Part shown: in pieces, positions 1 through 8,239 of the stretch
Position numbering within the stretch: position 1 is the stretch's first letter
How the letters are laid out: every line of letters starts with the position of its first letter
Assembly: GCA_041592335.1 (NCBI GenBank)
Contig: JBFHQE010000001.1
Coordinates: 310,001 to 374,000, forward strand
Source of the DNA: JBFHQE01 sp041592335
GTDB lineage: Bacteria > Pseudomonadota > Gammaproteobacteria > Thiohalobacterales > Thiohalobacteraceae
Direction of reading: 5' to 3'
Length of the DNA: 64,000 nucleotides
Translations under genes and position numbers: made by a program
The notes under the pieces: model-generated
Told to the model about the DNA's origin: nothing
Database searches by the model: none
What the model saw: only the letters and a program-made list of their open reading frames with translations

Positions 1-491
1 ATCATAATCTCGATACCTCGCCGGACTTCTATGGCGAAATCATCACTACCCGCACTTACCAGGATCGTCTTGATACCCTGGCGCACGTGCGCGATGCGGG
101 CATCAATGTCTGTGCCGGCGGCATTGTCGGTATGGGCGAAACCCGGCGCGATCGCGCTGGCCTGATCCAGTCGCTGGCCAATCTGCCAAAGCATCCGGAA
201 AGCGTGCCCATCAATATGCTGGTCAAGGTGGAAGGTACACCGCTGGATGAAGTCGATGCGCCGGACCCGTTTGAATTCATCCGCAGTATCGCTGTGGCGC
301 GTATTACCATGCCGAAGTCCTATGTGCGTTTGTCAGCGGGTCGCGAAGAGATGAATGATGAGATGCAGGCATTGTGTTTTCTCGCGGGTGCCAATTCCAT
401 CTTCTATGGTGAAAAGCTGCTGACCACCCCCAACCCTGAAGCGGACCAGGATAAGCGCCTGTTTGAGCGTCTGGGCTTGCAAGCAATCTGA
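1..491 (+). CDS. bioB: Biotin synthase BioB, C-terminal part
   Basis: The open frame enters the window already in progress and ends at the TGA before bioF. BioB is a radical-SAM enzyme that inserts sulfur into dethiobiotin, the last step of biotin synthesis. The visible part starts at HNLDTSPDFYGEI, a hallmark stretch of BioB, and continues through ITTRTYQDRL, GGIVGMGE and the late SAGREEM and NSIFYGEKLLTT motifs. The radical-SAM CxxxCxxC cluster must lie upstream of the window. Three bases separate it from bioF, so it is the first visible gene of a bioB-F-H-C-D operon. Identity is near certain; the true start cannot be seen. Confidence 0.97.
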   Translation, partial: HNLDTSPDFYGEIITTRTYQDRLDTLAHVRDAGINVCAGGIVGMGETRRDRAGLIQSLANLPKHPESVPINMLVKVEGTPLDEVDAPDPFEFIRSIAVARITMPKSYVRLSAGREEMNDEMQALCFLAGANSIFYGEKLLTTPNPEADQDKRLFERLGLQAI

Positions 492-494
492 TTC

Positions 495-1646
495 ATGAAA
501 GACCTTGATGCCTTACTAAAACAACGTAAGGCCGATCATCTTTATCGTCGTCGCCGCGTCAGCGAATCCGCACAAGGTCCGCTTATGCATATTGATGGCA
601 AAGAATTTCTGTCGTTCTGCAGCAATGATTACCTGGGTCTTGCCAATCATCCGGCGTTGATTGATGCGTTGAAGAAAGGTGCTGAGCGCTGGGGCGTTGG
701 CAGTGGCGCGGCGCACCTGGTGAATGGGCATAGTGCAGCCCATCATGCGCTGGAAGCCGAGCTGGCGGAGTTCGTGGGCACTGAGCGCGCATTGTTGTTT
801 TCCACCGGTTACATGGCCAACCTGGGTGTAATCGGTGCGTTACTGTCGCGTGGCGATTCTCTTTTTGAAGACCGCCTCAATCACGCTTCACTGTTGGATG
901 GCGCTGCCTACTCGGGCGCCAGGATGCAGCGTTATCAACATCGGGATGTCGCCGATCTCGCGCGGCGGCTCGATAAAGAGAACGAGCGCGAAAAACTGAT
1001 TGCGACCGACGGCGTGTTCAGCATGGATGGCGATATCGCGCCGCTACCGGAATTAATTGAACTGGCAAACAAGCATCAAGCCTGGCTGCTGGTTGACGAT
1101 GCGCATGGCTTTGGTGTGCTCGGTGAGCGGGGGCGCGGCATCATCGAGCATTTTGCCGTGGATGATAATAAGCCCATCCTGGTTGGTACGCTGGGCAAGG
1201 CCTTCGGCACCAGTGGTGCTTTCGTGGCGGCCAGTAATTCCATGATTGAGTATTTAATCCAGGCAGCGCGACCCTATGTGTATACCACCGCGGCGCCCCC
1301 GGCGATTGCCGAGGCGACGCGTGCCAGCTTGAAGTTATTGCAGGAAGAAAGCTGGCGACGCGATAAGCTCGCCGAATTGATTCGGCGCTTCAGGTCTGGA
1401 GCGGAACAAATCGGACTTGAATTGATGGCATCGATAACGCCCATACAGCCGGTCATGGTCGGCACGGCCGAGCGTGCGCTGGCGATTAGCGATGCATTGC
1501 GGTCGCGTGGAATGCTCGTGCCGGCGATTCGTCCGCCGACTGTGCCGGAAGGATCCGCGCGACTGCGCGTGACACTGTCGGCGGCGCATACCGAAACCCA
1601 GGTGGATAAACTGCTCGATGCCTTTGCATACGCAACAACTCGGTAA
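495..1646 (+). CDS. bioF: 8-amino-7-oxononanoate synthase BioF
   Basis: BioF condenses pimeloyl-ACP (or pimeloyl-CoA) with L-alanine to give 8-amino-7-oxononanoate, a PLP-dependent cytoplasmic step. The 383 residues match the family's usual length. Visible features are FCSNDYLGL near residue 41, the PLP-contacting DDAHG at 201-205 and the Schiff-base lysine K235 in GTLGKAFG. The ATG at 495 lies 3 bases after bioB and starts MKDLDALL, typical of the family N-terminus. Its last 29 bases overlap the start of bioH in another frame, so the two genes are probably translationally coupled. Confidence 0.96.
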   Translation: MKDLDALLKQRKADHLYRRRRVSESAQGPLMHIDGKEFLSFCSNDYLGLANHPALIDALKKGAERWGVGSGAAHLVNGHSAAHHALEAELAEFVGTERALLFSTGYMANLGVIGALLSRGDSLFEDRLNHASLLDGAAYSGARMQRYQHRDVADLARRLDKENEREKLIATDGVFSMDGDIAPLPELIELANKHQAWLLVDDAHGFGVLGERGRGIIEHFAVDDNKPILVGTLGKAFGTSGAFVAASNSMIEYLIQAARPYVYTTAAPPAIAEATRASLKLLQEESWRRDKLAELIRRFRSGAEQIGLELMASITPIQPVMVGTAERALAISDALRSRGMLVPAIRPPTVPEGSARLRVTLSAAHTETQVDKLLDAFAYATTR

Positions 1647-2376
1647 CGGCAAAGATATTGTCCTGCTGCATGGCTGGGGTATGCACTCGGGTATTTTTCG
1701 GCCCCTGGTCGAGATGCTGGTTGATGATTATCGAGTGACATTGATCGATCTGCCGGGGCATGGATTGAGCGCGGATGTGGAAGACGATGCGGTTGATGCT
1801 TATATAGACGCGTTACTCGCGGTTGCGCCGCCTAACGCGGCCTGGATAGGTTGGTCGCTGGGCGGTATTTTGGCAGTCAGCTTCGCATCGCGTTATCCGG
1901 ATCGGGTTAAGCAACTGGGAATGCTTGCTTCCTCGCCAAAGTTTACGGCCAGCGATGACTGGATCAATGCCATGCAGGGCGACGTTCTGGCCGGTTTTGG
2001 TACGTCATTGTCGCAGGATGCCGAGGCGACCATTAAACGATTCCTGTCGCTGGTGGCGCGTGGAGCGCCCGATCAATCGGTGTTAAGGAGTTTGCGCGAT
2101 CAGGTATTGGCGGGAGGACTGCCGACATCGGCAGGTTTGAGTCGCGGTTTGCATTTGCTCGAGTCGCTGGATCTGCGCCAGGCATTCAGTGAGCTGAAGA
2201 TGCCAACGATGGTCGTTCTGGGTGAGCGCGATACTCTGGTGCCGAATGGCGTACTGGATGACATGAAAAAATTAAACAATGGTTTGATTGCTCATGAAAT
2301 TACTCAGGCGGGTCATGCGCCGTTTCTGTCGCATACCGGCAGGTGCGTGCAATTGTTAAAAGATTTCATTCAATGA
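1618..2376 (+). CDS. bioH: Pimeloyl-ACP methyl ester carboxylesterase BioH
   Basis: An alpha/beta hydrolase of 252 residues that frees pimeloyl-ACP from its methyl ester, ending the BioC-BioH route to the pimeloyl chain. It has the oxyanion HGWGMHSG segment near residue 18, nucleophile S80 in GWSLGG, an acidic residue in LGERDTLVP and the late histidine in QAGHAPF. The start at 1618 lies inside bioF; the frame from there reads MPLHTQQLGNG and no later start preserves the family N-terminus. The stop overlaps the bioC start as ATGA. Presence of both bioH and bioC supports the E. coli-type pimelate pathway. Confidence 0.94.
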   Translation: MPLHTQQLGNGKDIVLLHGWGMHSGIFRPLVEMLVDDYRVTLIDLPGHGLSADVEDDAVDAYIDALLAVAPPNAAWIGWSLGGILAVSFASRYPDRVKQLGMLASSPKFTASDDWINAMQGDVLAGFGTSLSQDAEATIKRFLSLVARGAPDQSVLRSLRDQVLAGGLPTSAGLSRGLHLLESLDLRQAFSELKMPTMVVLGERDTLVPNGVLDDMKKLNNGLIAHEITQAGHAPFLSHTGRCVQLLKDFIQ

Positions 2377-3254
2377 CCGAATCCATTTACCAGATTGACA
2401 AACGTTCGGTGCAGGCATCTTTTGATAAGGCCGCGTCTCGTTACGACGAGCTGGCCGTGCTGCAGCGTGAAGTGGCGCAGCGATTATTAGAGCGACTGGA
2501 TTACATCAAGCTGAAACCGCAACGCATTGTTGACCTGGGTTGCGGTACCGGCCAGATAACGCACCCACTGGTAAAGCGCTTCAAAGGCGCGCAGGTTATC
2601 GGGCTCGATATCGCGCCAAACATGTTGCGCCAGGCGCGCAGGCGGGATGGCTGGTGGCAGAAAGCAAAATATATTGCGGCCGATATCGAAGCGCTGCCTG
2701 TTGTAGATAACAGTGTTGATCTGCTCATTTCGAGTTTGAGTTTCCAATGGTGTAACGATCTGGATCGGGTGTTCGCGGAATGCAGACGCGTGCTGAAGCC
2801 GGGTGGGTTGTTGCTGTTTACCACGTTTGGCCCGGACACTTTAAAAGAATTACGCGCAAGCTGGTCGGCAGTCGATGCACGGGATGTCCGGCATTCACAC
2901 GTCAACCAGTTTATCGATATGCACGATATTGGCGACGCATTAATCCGCAATCGTTTCGCCGACCCGGTGATGGATGTGGAGCCATTCACCCTGACTTACC
3001 CGGACGTTCGTGCGCTGATGCAGGAACTGAAAGGTATTGGCGCGCATAATGTCACGGCCGGTCGCGCGCGTGGCCTGATGGGTAAGGCGCACATGCGGCA
3101 GTTTGAACAGGCATATGAGTCTTACCGTCAGGATGGTGTTTTGCCCGCGAGCTATGAAGTGATCTATGGTCATGGCTGGTGTCCCGAGCAGGAAAAACAA
3201 CGACAAGGTGCGGACGGCAGCATTGCGATTCCGCTAGATCAGTTACGAAAATGA
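2373..3254 (+). CDS. bioC: Malonyl-ACP O-methyltransferase BioC
   Basis: BioC methylates malonyl-ACP with SAM so that the fatty acid machinery can extend it to pimeloyl-ACP methyl ester. The 293-residue class I methyltransferase shows the SAM-binding motif VDLGCGTG at about residues 53-60, LDIAPNML as motif II, and SLSFQWCNDL, a stretch characteristic of BioC. The chosen ATG at 2373 overlaps the bioH stop (ATGA) and gives MTESIYQIDK followed by the family's VQASFDKAASRYDE; an earlier in-frame start at 2343 would lie inside bioH and add no conserved sequence. The stop overlaps bioD in the same way. Confidence 0.94.
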   Translation: MTESIYQIDKRSVQASFDKAASRYDELAVLQREVAQRLLERLDYIKLKPQRIVDLGCGTGQITHPLVKRFKGAQVIGLDIAPNMLRQARRRDGWWQKAKYIAADIEALPVVDNSVDLLISSLSFQWCNDLDRVFAECRRVLKPGGLLLFTTFGPDTLKELRASWSAVDARDVRHSHVNQFIDMHDIGDALIRNRFADPVMDVEPFTLTYPDVRALMQELKGIGAHNVTAGRARGLMGKAHMRQFEQAYESYRQDGVLPASYEVIYGHGWCPEQEKQRQGADGSIAIPLDQLRK

Positions 3255-3952
3255 ACAGCTCTCCAAAGGTTATCTTTATCACGGGTACTGATACCGAGAT
3301 CGGCAAGACGCTGATCAGCGTGGGTTTGATAGCTGCCTTGCAGAAGAAGGGTTTGCGCGTGGCTGCCATGAAACCGGTGGCTTCGGGGTGCACCGAGACT
3401 GACGCGGGTTTGCGTAATGCGGATGCCATGGCCTTGTTGCAGCAGGCCGATGTCGAGGCTGATTATGACGTTATAAATCCTTACGCGTTCCAGCTGCCAA
3501 TTGCACCGCATCTTGCGGCGCAGCTGGTAAATCGAACGATTGATATACCCGTTATCAAATCCTGTTTGAAGCAACTGGCTGCAATAGCCGACGTGGTTGT
3601 TGTTGAAGGCGTGGGCGGCTGGCAAGTGCCGTTGAACGATCATGAGACAGTTGCCGATCTTGCGCTGGCACTGGATGCGGCAGTCGTGCTGGTGGTGGGC
3701 ATGCGTCTGGGTTGTATCAATCACGCGCTGTTGACTGCGCAATCCATACAGGCTTCAGGTGCTCGCCTGATTGGCTGGGTGGCGAACCAGGTCGATCCCG
3801 GTATGACAATGCCGGAAAAAAATATTGCATCAATCGAGCAACGTATCAATGCACCTTGTATTGCTCGCATACCCTTCCTGTCTTCTTCTCTTCTCGTTAG
3901 TGATAAACAGTGCGCTGATTACTTTGATGCCAGCCTAATAATTAAGCACTAA
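3251..3952 (+). CDS. bioD: Dethiobiotin synthetase BioD
   Basis: BioD closes the ureido ring of dethiobiotin using ATP and CO2. The protein is 233 residues long with the P-loop GTDTEIGKT at 12-20, the substrate lysine in MKPVASGC and the EGVGGWQVPL motif. The ATG at 3251 overlaps the bioC stop. A frame start at 3179 exists but would extend into bioC without conserved sequence. It is the last gene of the operon: a roughly 160-base AT-rich gap follows, without a clear terminator. bioA is not in the visible operon and must be upstream of the window or elsewhere. Confidence 0.95.
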   Translation: MNSSPKVIFITGTDTEIGKTLISVGLIAALQKKGLRVAAMKPVASGCTETDAGLRNADAMALLQQADVEADYDVINPYAFQLPIAPHLAAQLVNRTIDIPVIKSCLKQLAAIADVVVVEGVGGWQVPLNDHETVADLALALDAAVVLVVGMRLGCINHALLTAQSIQASGARLIGWVANQVDPGMTMPEKNIASIEQRINAPCIARIPFLSSSLLVSDKQCADYFDASLIIKH

Positions 3953-4112
3953 AGTAATTAGATTATTATCTTCTGAAATTCAAATATTTTGTTTTATAAC
4001 AATTAGTTATAGCGTTGATTTATGCCCCTAGAAAAGGGTATTGTTTGCTAGCGTTTCAACACAAGAGTATTTTCATTTTGTTGATTAGCGTCACTGACAA
4101 TGGTGTACCGAT

Positions 4113-4580
4113 GTGGTAGCAGAATGTATTAACGCTGCAACGAAAGGTAAGCAGTTTCTGATACGTCCTAACTGCTCCCTGTCATGGAGAGGTTGTCTCT
4201 TCGTATTCACGGGCATTTCTATTGTTTCGCTAACCATCGCAATCGGCTTCATGTCCCAGGGGCTCTGGATGGTCTTGCCATTCGCCGGTCTGGAACTGAT
4301 GGTCCTCGGCGGCGCCCTTTACCACTGCGCTTTGAAATGCCAGCAATGTGAACTGATTTCAATTGTTGATGGACAGGTTGCCGTGCAACGTGGACGGCAT
4401 GAGCCGGAAGAGACAGTTTCGTTTCCCTGCGCCTATGCACGGGTAGAACTGGTGGCGGCAGAACATCGCGGATATCCCACCCAATTACTGATAGGGGCCT
4501 GGAATAAAAGAATAGAAGTAGGCCGTTGTCTGAATGATAACGAGCGTGGGCAGCTGGCAATCAGACTGCGCACCGGATGA
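4113..4580 (+). CDS. DUF2244 membrane protein
   Basis: A 155-residue protein with two adjacent hydrophobic segments at about residues 28-47 and 50-69, followed by a soluble C-terminal half. The pattern, with RPNCSLSWRG near the start and an arginine-rich QLAIRLRTG end, fits the DUF2244 family. In many proteobacteria such genes sit next to cytochrome oxidase genes, as here, 113 bases before coxB; a role in oxidase biogenesis is only an inference from context. The start used is a GTG at 4113; no strong ribosome-binding site decides it. Confidence 0.7.
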   Translation: MVAECINAATKGKQFLIRPNCSLSWRGCLFVFTGISIVSLTIAIGFMSQGLWMVLPFAGLELMVLGGALYHCALKCQQCELISIVDGQVAVQRGRHEPEETVSFPCAYARVELVAAEHRGYPTQLLIGAWNKRIEVGRCLNDNERGQLAIRLRTG

Positions 4581-4693
4581 ATTATTGCTGACGTTGCGCG
4601 GGGGCGCGGCCAGGCAGGCGTTTCCAGGATGGAAGCGCGACAGATTTTAACAATAAATATCAACCATTCGGAATTGGACTAGGAAGGAGACTG

Positions 4694-5848
4694 ATGGGCA
4701 TGTTTTCGAGAACAAGAAAGAGGCTCAACCAGGTTCTGACGGGGGCGGGCCTTTTGGCCTTTGCCGGTCATGCCGCCGCGGAATATGGATTGAATCTGAC
4801 CGAGGGAGTTACACCGATAGCCAACGAGGCGTATAGCCTGCACATGTTGATCATGTGGATCTGCGTTGCAATCGGTGTTGTCGTTTTTGGCGCCATGTTC
4901 TACTCCATTCTCAATCACCGTAAAAGCAAAGGGGCGCGAGCTGCGCAGTTTCATGAAAGCACGGCGGTGGAAATTGCCTGGACTATCGTGCCGACACTGA
5001 TCCTGGTCGCTATCGCCGTACCCGCCACCAAGGCACTGATCGCCATGGAAGACACCAGTAACTCGGATTTGGCTATCAAGGTTACGGGTTACCAGTGGAA
5101 GTGGCAGTACGAATACCTGGATGAAGGTATTGGCTTCTTCAGTAACCTGTCCACACCGAAAGAAGAAATCCTCAACGTGGCCAACAAGGGCGAACACTAT
5201 CTGCTGGATGTGGATAACCCGGTTGTAGTGCCCGTCAACAAGAAGGTCAAGCTCAGCATTACCGCCAGCGATGTCATTCATGCCTGGTGGGTGCCGGCAC
5301 TGGGGATGAAAAAGGATGCAATTCCTGGTTTCGTCAATGAGATGTGGTTCCGTATCGGCAAGCCGGGGACCTATCGTGGGCAGTGCGCGGAACTGTGCGG
5401 CAAGGATCATGGCTTCATGCCGATTGTAGTCGTCGCGATGGAAGATGGCGATTACCAGGCCTGGGTTGCATCGCAGAAGAATGCTTCCATGGTGGCGGCG
5501 GTCGATGCCGAGCGTGAATGGAGCATGGATGAGCTGATGACACGCGGGGAATCGGTCTATAACTCCACCTGCGCAGCCTGTCATATGGCTAATGGCGAAG
5601 GCATGGCCGGTGTGTTCCCGGCGCTGAAAGGTGGCGTTATTGCCACGGGCCCGGTCGGTGCGCACATCGATATCGTGCTGAACGGCAAGCCTTCAACAGC
5701 AATGCAGGCCTTCGGTGCGCAACTTGGCGATGCCGACCTGGCTGCCGTGATTACCTATGAGCGCAATGCCTGGGGCAACAGCACCGGTGATGTGGTACAG
5801 CCGGCCGATATCAAGGCCGCCCGGAATGGATCAGGAGGAGCTATCTAA
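4694..5848 (+). CDS. coxB: Cytochrome c oxidase subunit II with fused cytochrome c (caa3-like)
   Basis: Subunit II takes electrons from cytochrome c through the dinuclear CuA centre. This 384-residue protein has a signal-like N-terminus ending near residue 29, two membrane helices at about 49-72 and 92-114, then a periplasmic cupredoxin domain with CuA ligands H197, C231, C235, H239 and M242. A C-terminal cytochrome c domain with the heme motif CAACH (293-297) makes it a caa3-like subunit able to receive electrons directly. A purine-rich AGGAAGGAG lies 4 bases before the ATG. The stop overlaps coxA by one base (TAATG). Confidence 0.96.
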   Translation: MGMFSRTRKRLNQVLTGAGLLAFAGHAAAEYGLNLTEGVTPIANEAYSLHMLIMWICVAIGVVVFGAMFYSILNHRKSKGARAAQFHESTAVEIAWTIVPTLILVAIAVPATKALIAMEDTSNSDLAIKVTGYQWKWQYEYLDEGIGFFSNLSTPKEEILNVANKGEHYLLDVDNPVVVPVNKKVKLSITASDVIHAWWVPALGMKKDAIPGFVNEMWFRIGKPGTYRGQCAELCGKDHGFMPIVVVAMEDGDYQAWVASQKNASMVAAVDAEREWSMDELMTRGESVYNSTCAACHMANGEGMAGVFPALKGGVIATGPVGAHIDIVLNGKPSTAMQAFGAQLGDADLAAVITYERNAWGNSTGDVVQPADIKAARNGSGGAI

Positions 5849-7425
5849 TGAGTACTGCAACTGCACATGATGATCATCATGATCACGGACCGGCCAAGGG
5901 GCTTTCACGCTGGCTGTTCACTACCAACCATAAAGATATAGGTACGCTTTACCTGCTGTTCTCGCTAATGATGTTCTTCATCGGCGGTGCGCTGGCGATG
6001 GGTATTCGCGCCGAACTGTTCGAACCGGGTCTGCAGTTTGTCGATCCGATGTTCTTCAACTCGCTGACTACCATGCATGCACTGATCATGATCTTCGGTG
6101 CGGTTATGCCGGCATTCGTAGGTCTTGCCAACTGGCTGATTCCAATGATGATCGGCGCGCCGGACATGGCATTGCCGCGCATGAATAACTGGTCATTCTG
6201 GATTCTGCCGTTTGCCTTTGCCATGTTGATCTCAACCTTCTTCATGGAAGGTGGCGCTCCGGCGGGCGGCTGGACCATCTATCCACCGCTGGTATTGCAG
6301 ACCGGCGATGCCTTTCCCTTCCTGATCTTCGCCATTCACATGATGGGTATCTCGTCCATCATGGGTGCGATCAACGTGGTGGTGACCATCCTCAACATGC
6401 GCGCGCCTGGCATGACCATGATGAAGATGCCGTTGTTTGTTTGGACCTGGCTGATTACGGCGTACCTGCTGATCGCGGTAATGCCGGTACTGGCCGGTGC
6501 GGTTACCATGCTGCTGACCGACAAGTATTTCGGTACCAGCTTCTTTAACGCGGCGGGCGGTGGTGACCCGGTCATGTTCCAGCACATCTTCTGGTTCTTC
6601 GGTCATCCCGAGGTATACATCATGATCCTGCCGGCCTTCGGTATTGTGTCGCAGATCATCCCGACCTTCGCGCGCAAGCCGCTGTTCGGTTACAGCTCCA
6701 TGGTGTATGCAACTGCGTCGATTGCATTCCTGTCATTCATTGTATGGGCGCATCATATGTTTACCGTGGGTCTGCCGCTGACCGGTGAGCTGTTCTTCAT
6801 GTACGCGACCATGCTGATCGCGGTGCCCACCGGCGTGAAGGTGTTTAACTGGGTGTCGACTATGTGGAAAGGGTCCATGACCTTTGAAACACCGATGCTG
6901 TTTGCACTGGGTTTCGTGGTGATGTTCACCATCGGCGGTTTCTCCGGCCTGATGCTGGCGATCACACCGGTTGATTTTCAGTATCACGACACCTATTTCG
7001 TGGTGGCGCATTTCCACTATGTACTGGTAACGGGTGCGGTATTCGCCATCATGGCGGCGGCCTATTACTGGATGCCCAAGTGGACCGGCAACATGTACAA
7101 CGAGACGCTCGGCAAGTGGCATTTCTGGTTGTCGACGATTTCGGTGAACGTGTTGTTCTTCCCGCAGCACTTTCTCGGCCTGGCCGGTATGCCACGGCGT
7201 ATCCCGGACTACTCGATCCAGTTTACCGAGTTCAACCAGATATCCTCGATTGGCGGGTTTGCCTTCGGCCTGACCCAGTTGCTGTTCGCCTATATCGTCA
7301 TCAGCACCATTCGTGGCGGTAAAAAGGCAACGGACCAGGTGTGGGAAGATGCCAAGGGTCTGGAATGGACACTGTCTTCGCCACCGCCTTACCACAGCTT
7401 CACGACTGCTCCCGAGGTGAAGTAA
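5848..7425 (+). CDS. coxA: Cytochrome c oxidase subunit I
   Basis: The catalytic heme-copper subunit (525 residues) that reduces O2 to water and pumps protons. About twelve membrane helices are visible. Diagnostic motifs include TTMHALIMIF (heme a ligand region), WFFGHPEVY, with the D-channel glutamate that defines A-type oxidases, WAHHMFTVG (CuB histidines), VPTGVKVFNW (K-channel lysine) and HFHYVLVTG (heme a3 and a ligands). The histidine-rich N-terminus (HDDHHDHG) is a common extension. It overlaps coxB by one base and is followed by a perfect hairpin before the assembly genes. Confidence 0.97.
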   Translation: MSTATAHDDHHDHGPAKGLSRWLFTTNHKDIGTLYLLFSLMMFFIGGALAMGIRAELFEPGLQFVDPMFFNSLTTMHALIMIFGAVMPAFVGLANWLIPMMIGAPDMALPRMNNWSFWILPFAFAMLISTFFMEGGAPAGGWTIYPPLVLQTGDAFPFLIFAIHMMGISSIMGAINVVVTILNMRAPGMTMMKMPLFVWTWLITAYLLIAVMPVLAGAVTMLLTDKYFGTSFFNAAGGGDPVMFQHIFWFFGHPEVYIMILPAFGIVSQIIPTFARKPLFGYSSMVYATASIAFLSFIVWAHHMFTVGLPLTGELFFMYATMLIAVPTGVKVFNWVSTMWKGSMTFETPMLFALGFVVMFTIGGFSGLMLAITPVDFQYHDTYFVVAHFHYVLVTGAVFAIMAAAYYWMPKWTGNMYNETLGKWHFWLSTISVNVLFFPQHFLGLAGMPRRIPDYSIQFTEFNQISSIGGFAFGLTQLLFAYIVISTIRGGKKATDQVWEDAKGLEWTLSSPPPYHSFTTAPEVK

Positions 7426-7433
7426 AGCTTGCC

Positions 7434-7455
7434 GGGTCCGGCGGTTGCCGGACCC
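7434..7455 (+). promoter_or_regulatory. Intercistronic hairpin after coxA
   Basis: GGGTCCGGC and GCCGGACCC form a perfect 9-bp stem closed by a GGTT loop, 8 bases after the coxA stop. Only two T residues follow, so it is not a standard intrinsic terminator. It may stabilise the coxBA message or lower read-through to the assembly genes. Confidence 0.6.
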
Positions 7456-7471
7456 TTGCGGGAGAATCCGG

Positions 7472-7603
7472 ATGTATATGGAAATGGAACAGAATCAGCA
7501 ACAACGTCGCGCCAATATTCGTCTGGCCTTAATACTGGCCGCGATAGCCATTGGTATTTTCGCCGCCTTTATCTGGTCTACGATGACCGGGGCGAACAGC
7601 TAA
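7472..7603 (+). CDS. Small single-helix membrane protein between coxA and ctaG
   Basis: A 43-residue frame starts MYMEMEQNQQQRR and contains one hydrophobic helix at about residues 16-36 followed by STMTGANS. Its TAA is directly followed by the ctaG ATG, which argues that it is translated as part of the operon. GGGAG lies 9-13 bases before the first ATG; the second ATG at 7478 is also possible. Short one-helix proteins with a charged N-terminus occupy this position in many proteobacterial cox operons and are annotated as small oxidase assembly proteins; that assignment is by position and topology only. Confidence 0.7.
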   Translation: MYMEMEQNQQQRRANIRLALILAAIAIGIFAAFIWSTMTGANS

Positions 7604-8200
7604 ATGAACGCACCCGATCAACAGCAGGCGGTCGCCAGAAGCACCCGCAAGTTGTTGTTCACCGTGCTGGGCATGTTTGGTTTCGCCTTCGCCATGGTGC
7701 CTTTCTATAATGTGTTTTGCGAAGTGACCGGTCTGAACGGCAAGACGAATTCAAGCGCGGCACAACTGAACGACTCAATACAGGTAGATGAGTCGCGCAT
7801 GGTGACCGTTGCCTTCATTGCCAACCTGAACCAGGGCATGCCGTGGAAATTCAGCCCCGAGATCAGCAAGATGAAGGTGCACCCGGGGCAGATCTATACC
7901 ACGCAGTATTACGCCGAGAACCAGACCGGGCGTTCGATTGTTGCGCATGCAGTACCCAGCGTGGCGCCGGGGCAGGCCGCGAAGCATTTTCAAAAGGTGG
8001 AGTGTTTCTGTTTCACTGAGCAGCGTTTTGACGGCGGTGAGGGCCGCTGGATGCCAGTGACATTTATGGTAAATCCTTCACTGGATAAAGACATCGAAGA
8101 AGTCACGCTCTCGTACACCTTCTTCGATACGGGCGCCAGGACGGCGGCAGCACCGAAGGGACTGGAAACCCTGGGTGGTGAATCGGCCGGTGCCATGTAA
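7604..8200 (+). CDS. ctaG: Cytochrome c oxidase assembly protein CtaG (Cox11)
   Basis: CtaG/Cox11 delivers copper to the CuB site of subunit I. The protein (198 residues) has one N-terminal membrane helix at about residues 16-37, ending in VPFYNVFCEVTGLNG, then a periplasmic immunoglobulin-like domain with the copper-binding CFCF motif in VECFCFTEQRF. It starts at the ATG directly after the small membrane peptide. Length and motifs are typical. Confidence 0.95.
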   Translation: MNAPDQQQAVARSTRKLLFTVLGMFGFAFAMVPFYNVFCEVTGLNGKTNSSAAQLNDSIQVDESRMVTVAFIANLNQGMPWKFSPEISKMKVHPGQIYTTQYYAENQTGRSIVAHAVPSVAPGQAAKHFQKVECFCFTEQRFDGGEGRWMPVTFMVNPSLDKDIEEVTLSYTFFDTGARTAAAPKGLETLGGESAGAM

Positions 8201-8239
8201 GGAATACAATAACTGTTAATTACCAAAGAGGATTGAGGA

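Noticed and set aside
4679..5665. A 328-residue open frame opposite coxB
   Set aside because: Antisense to a gene with complete CuA and heme motifs; no support of its own.
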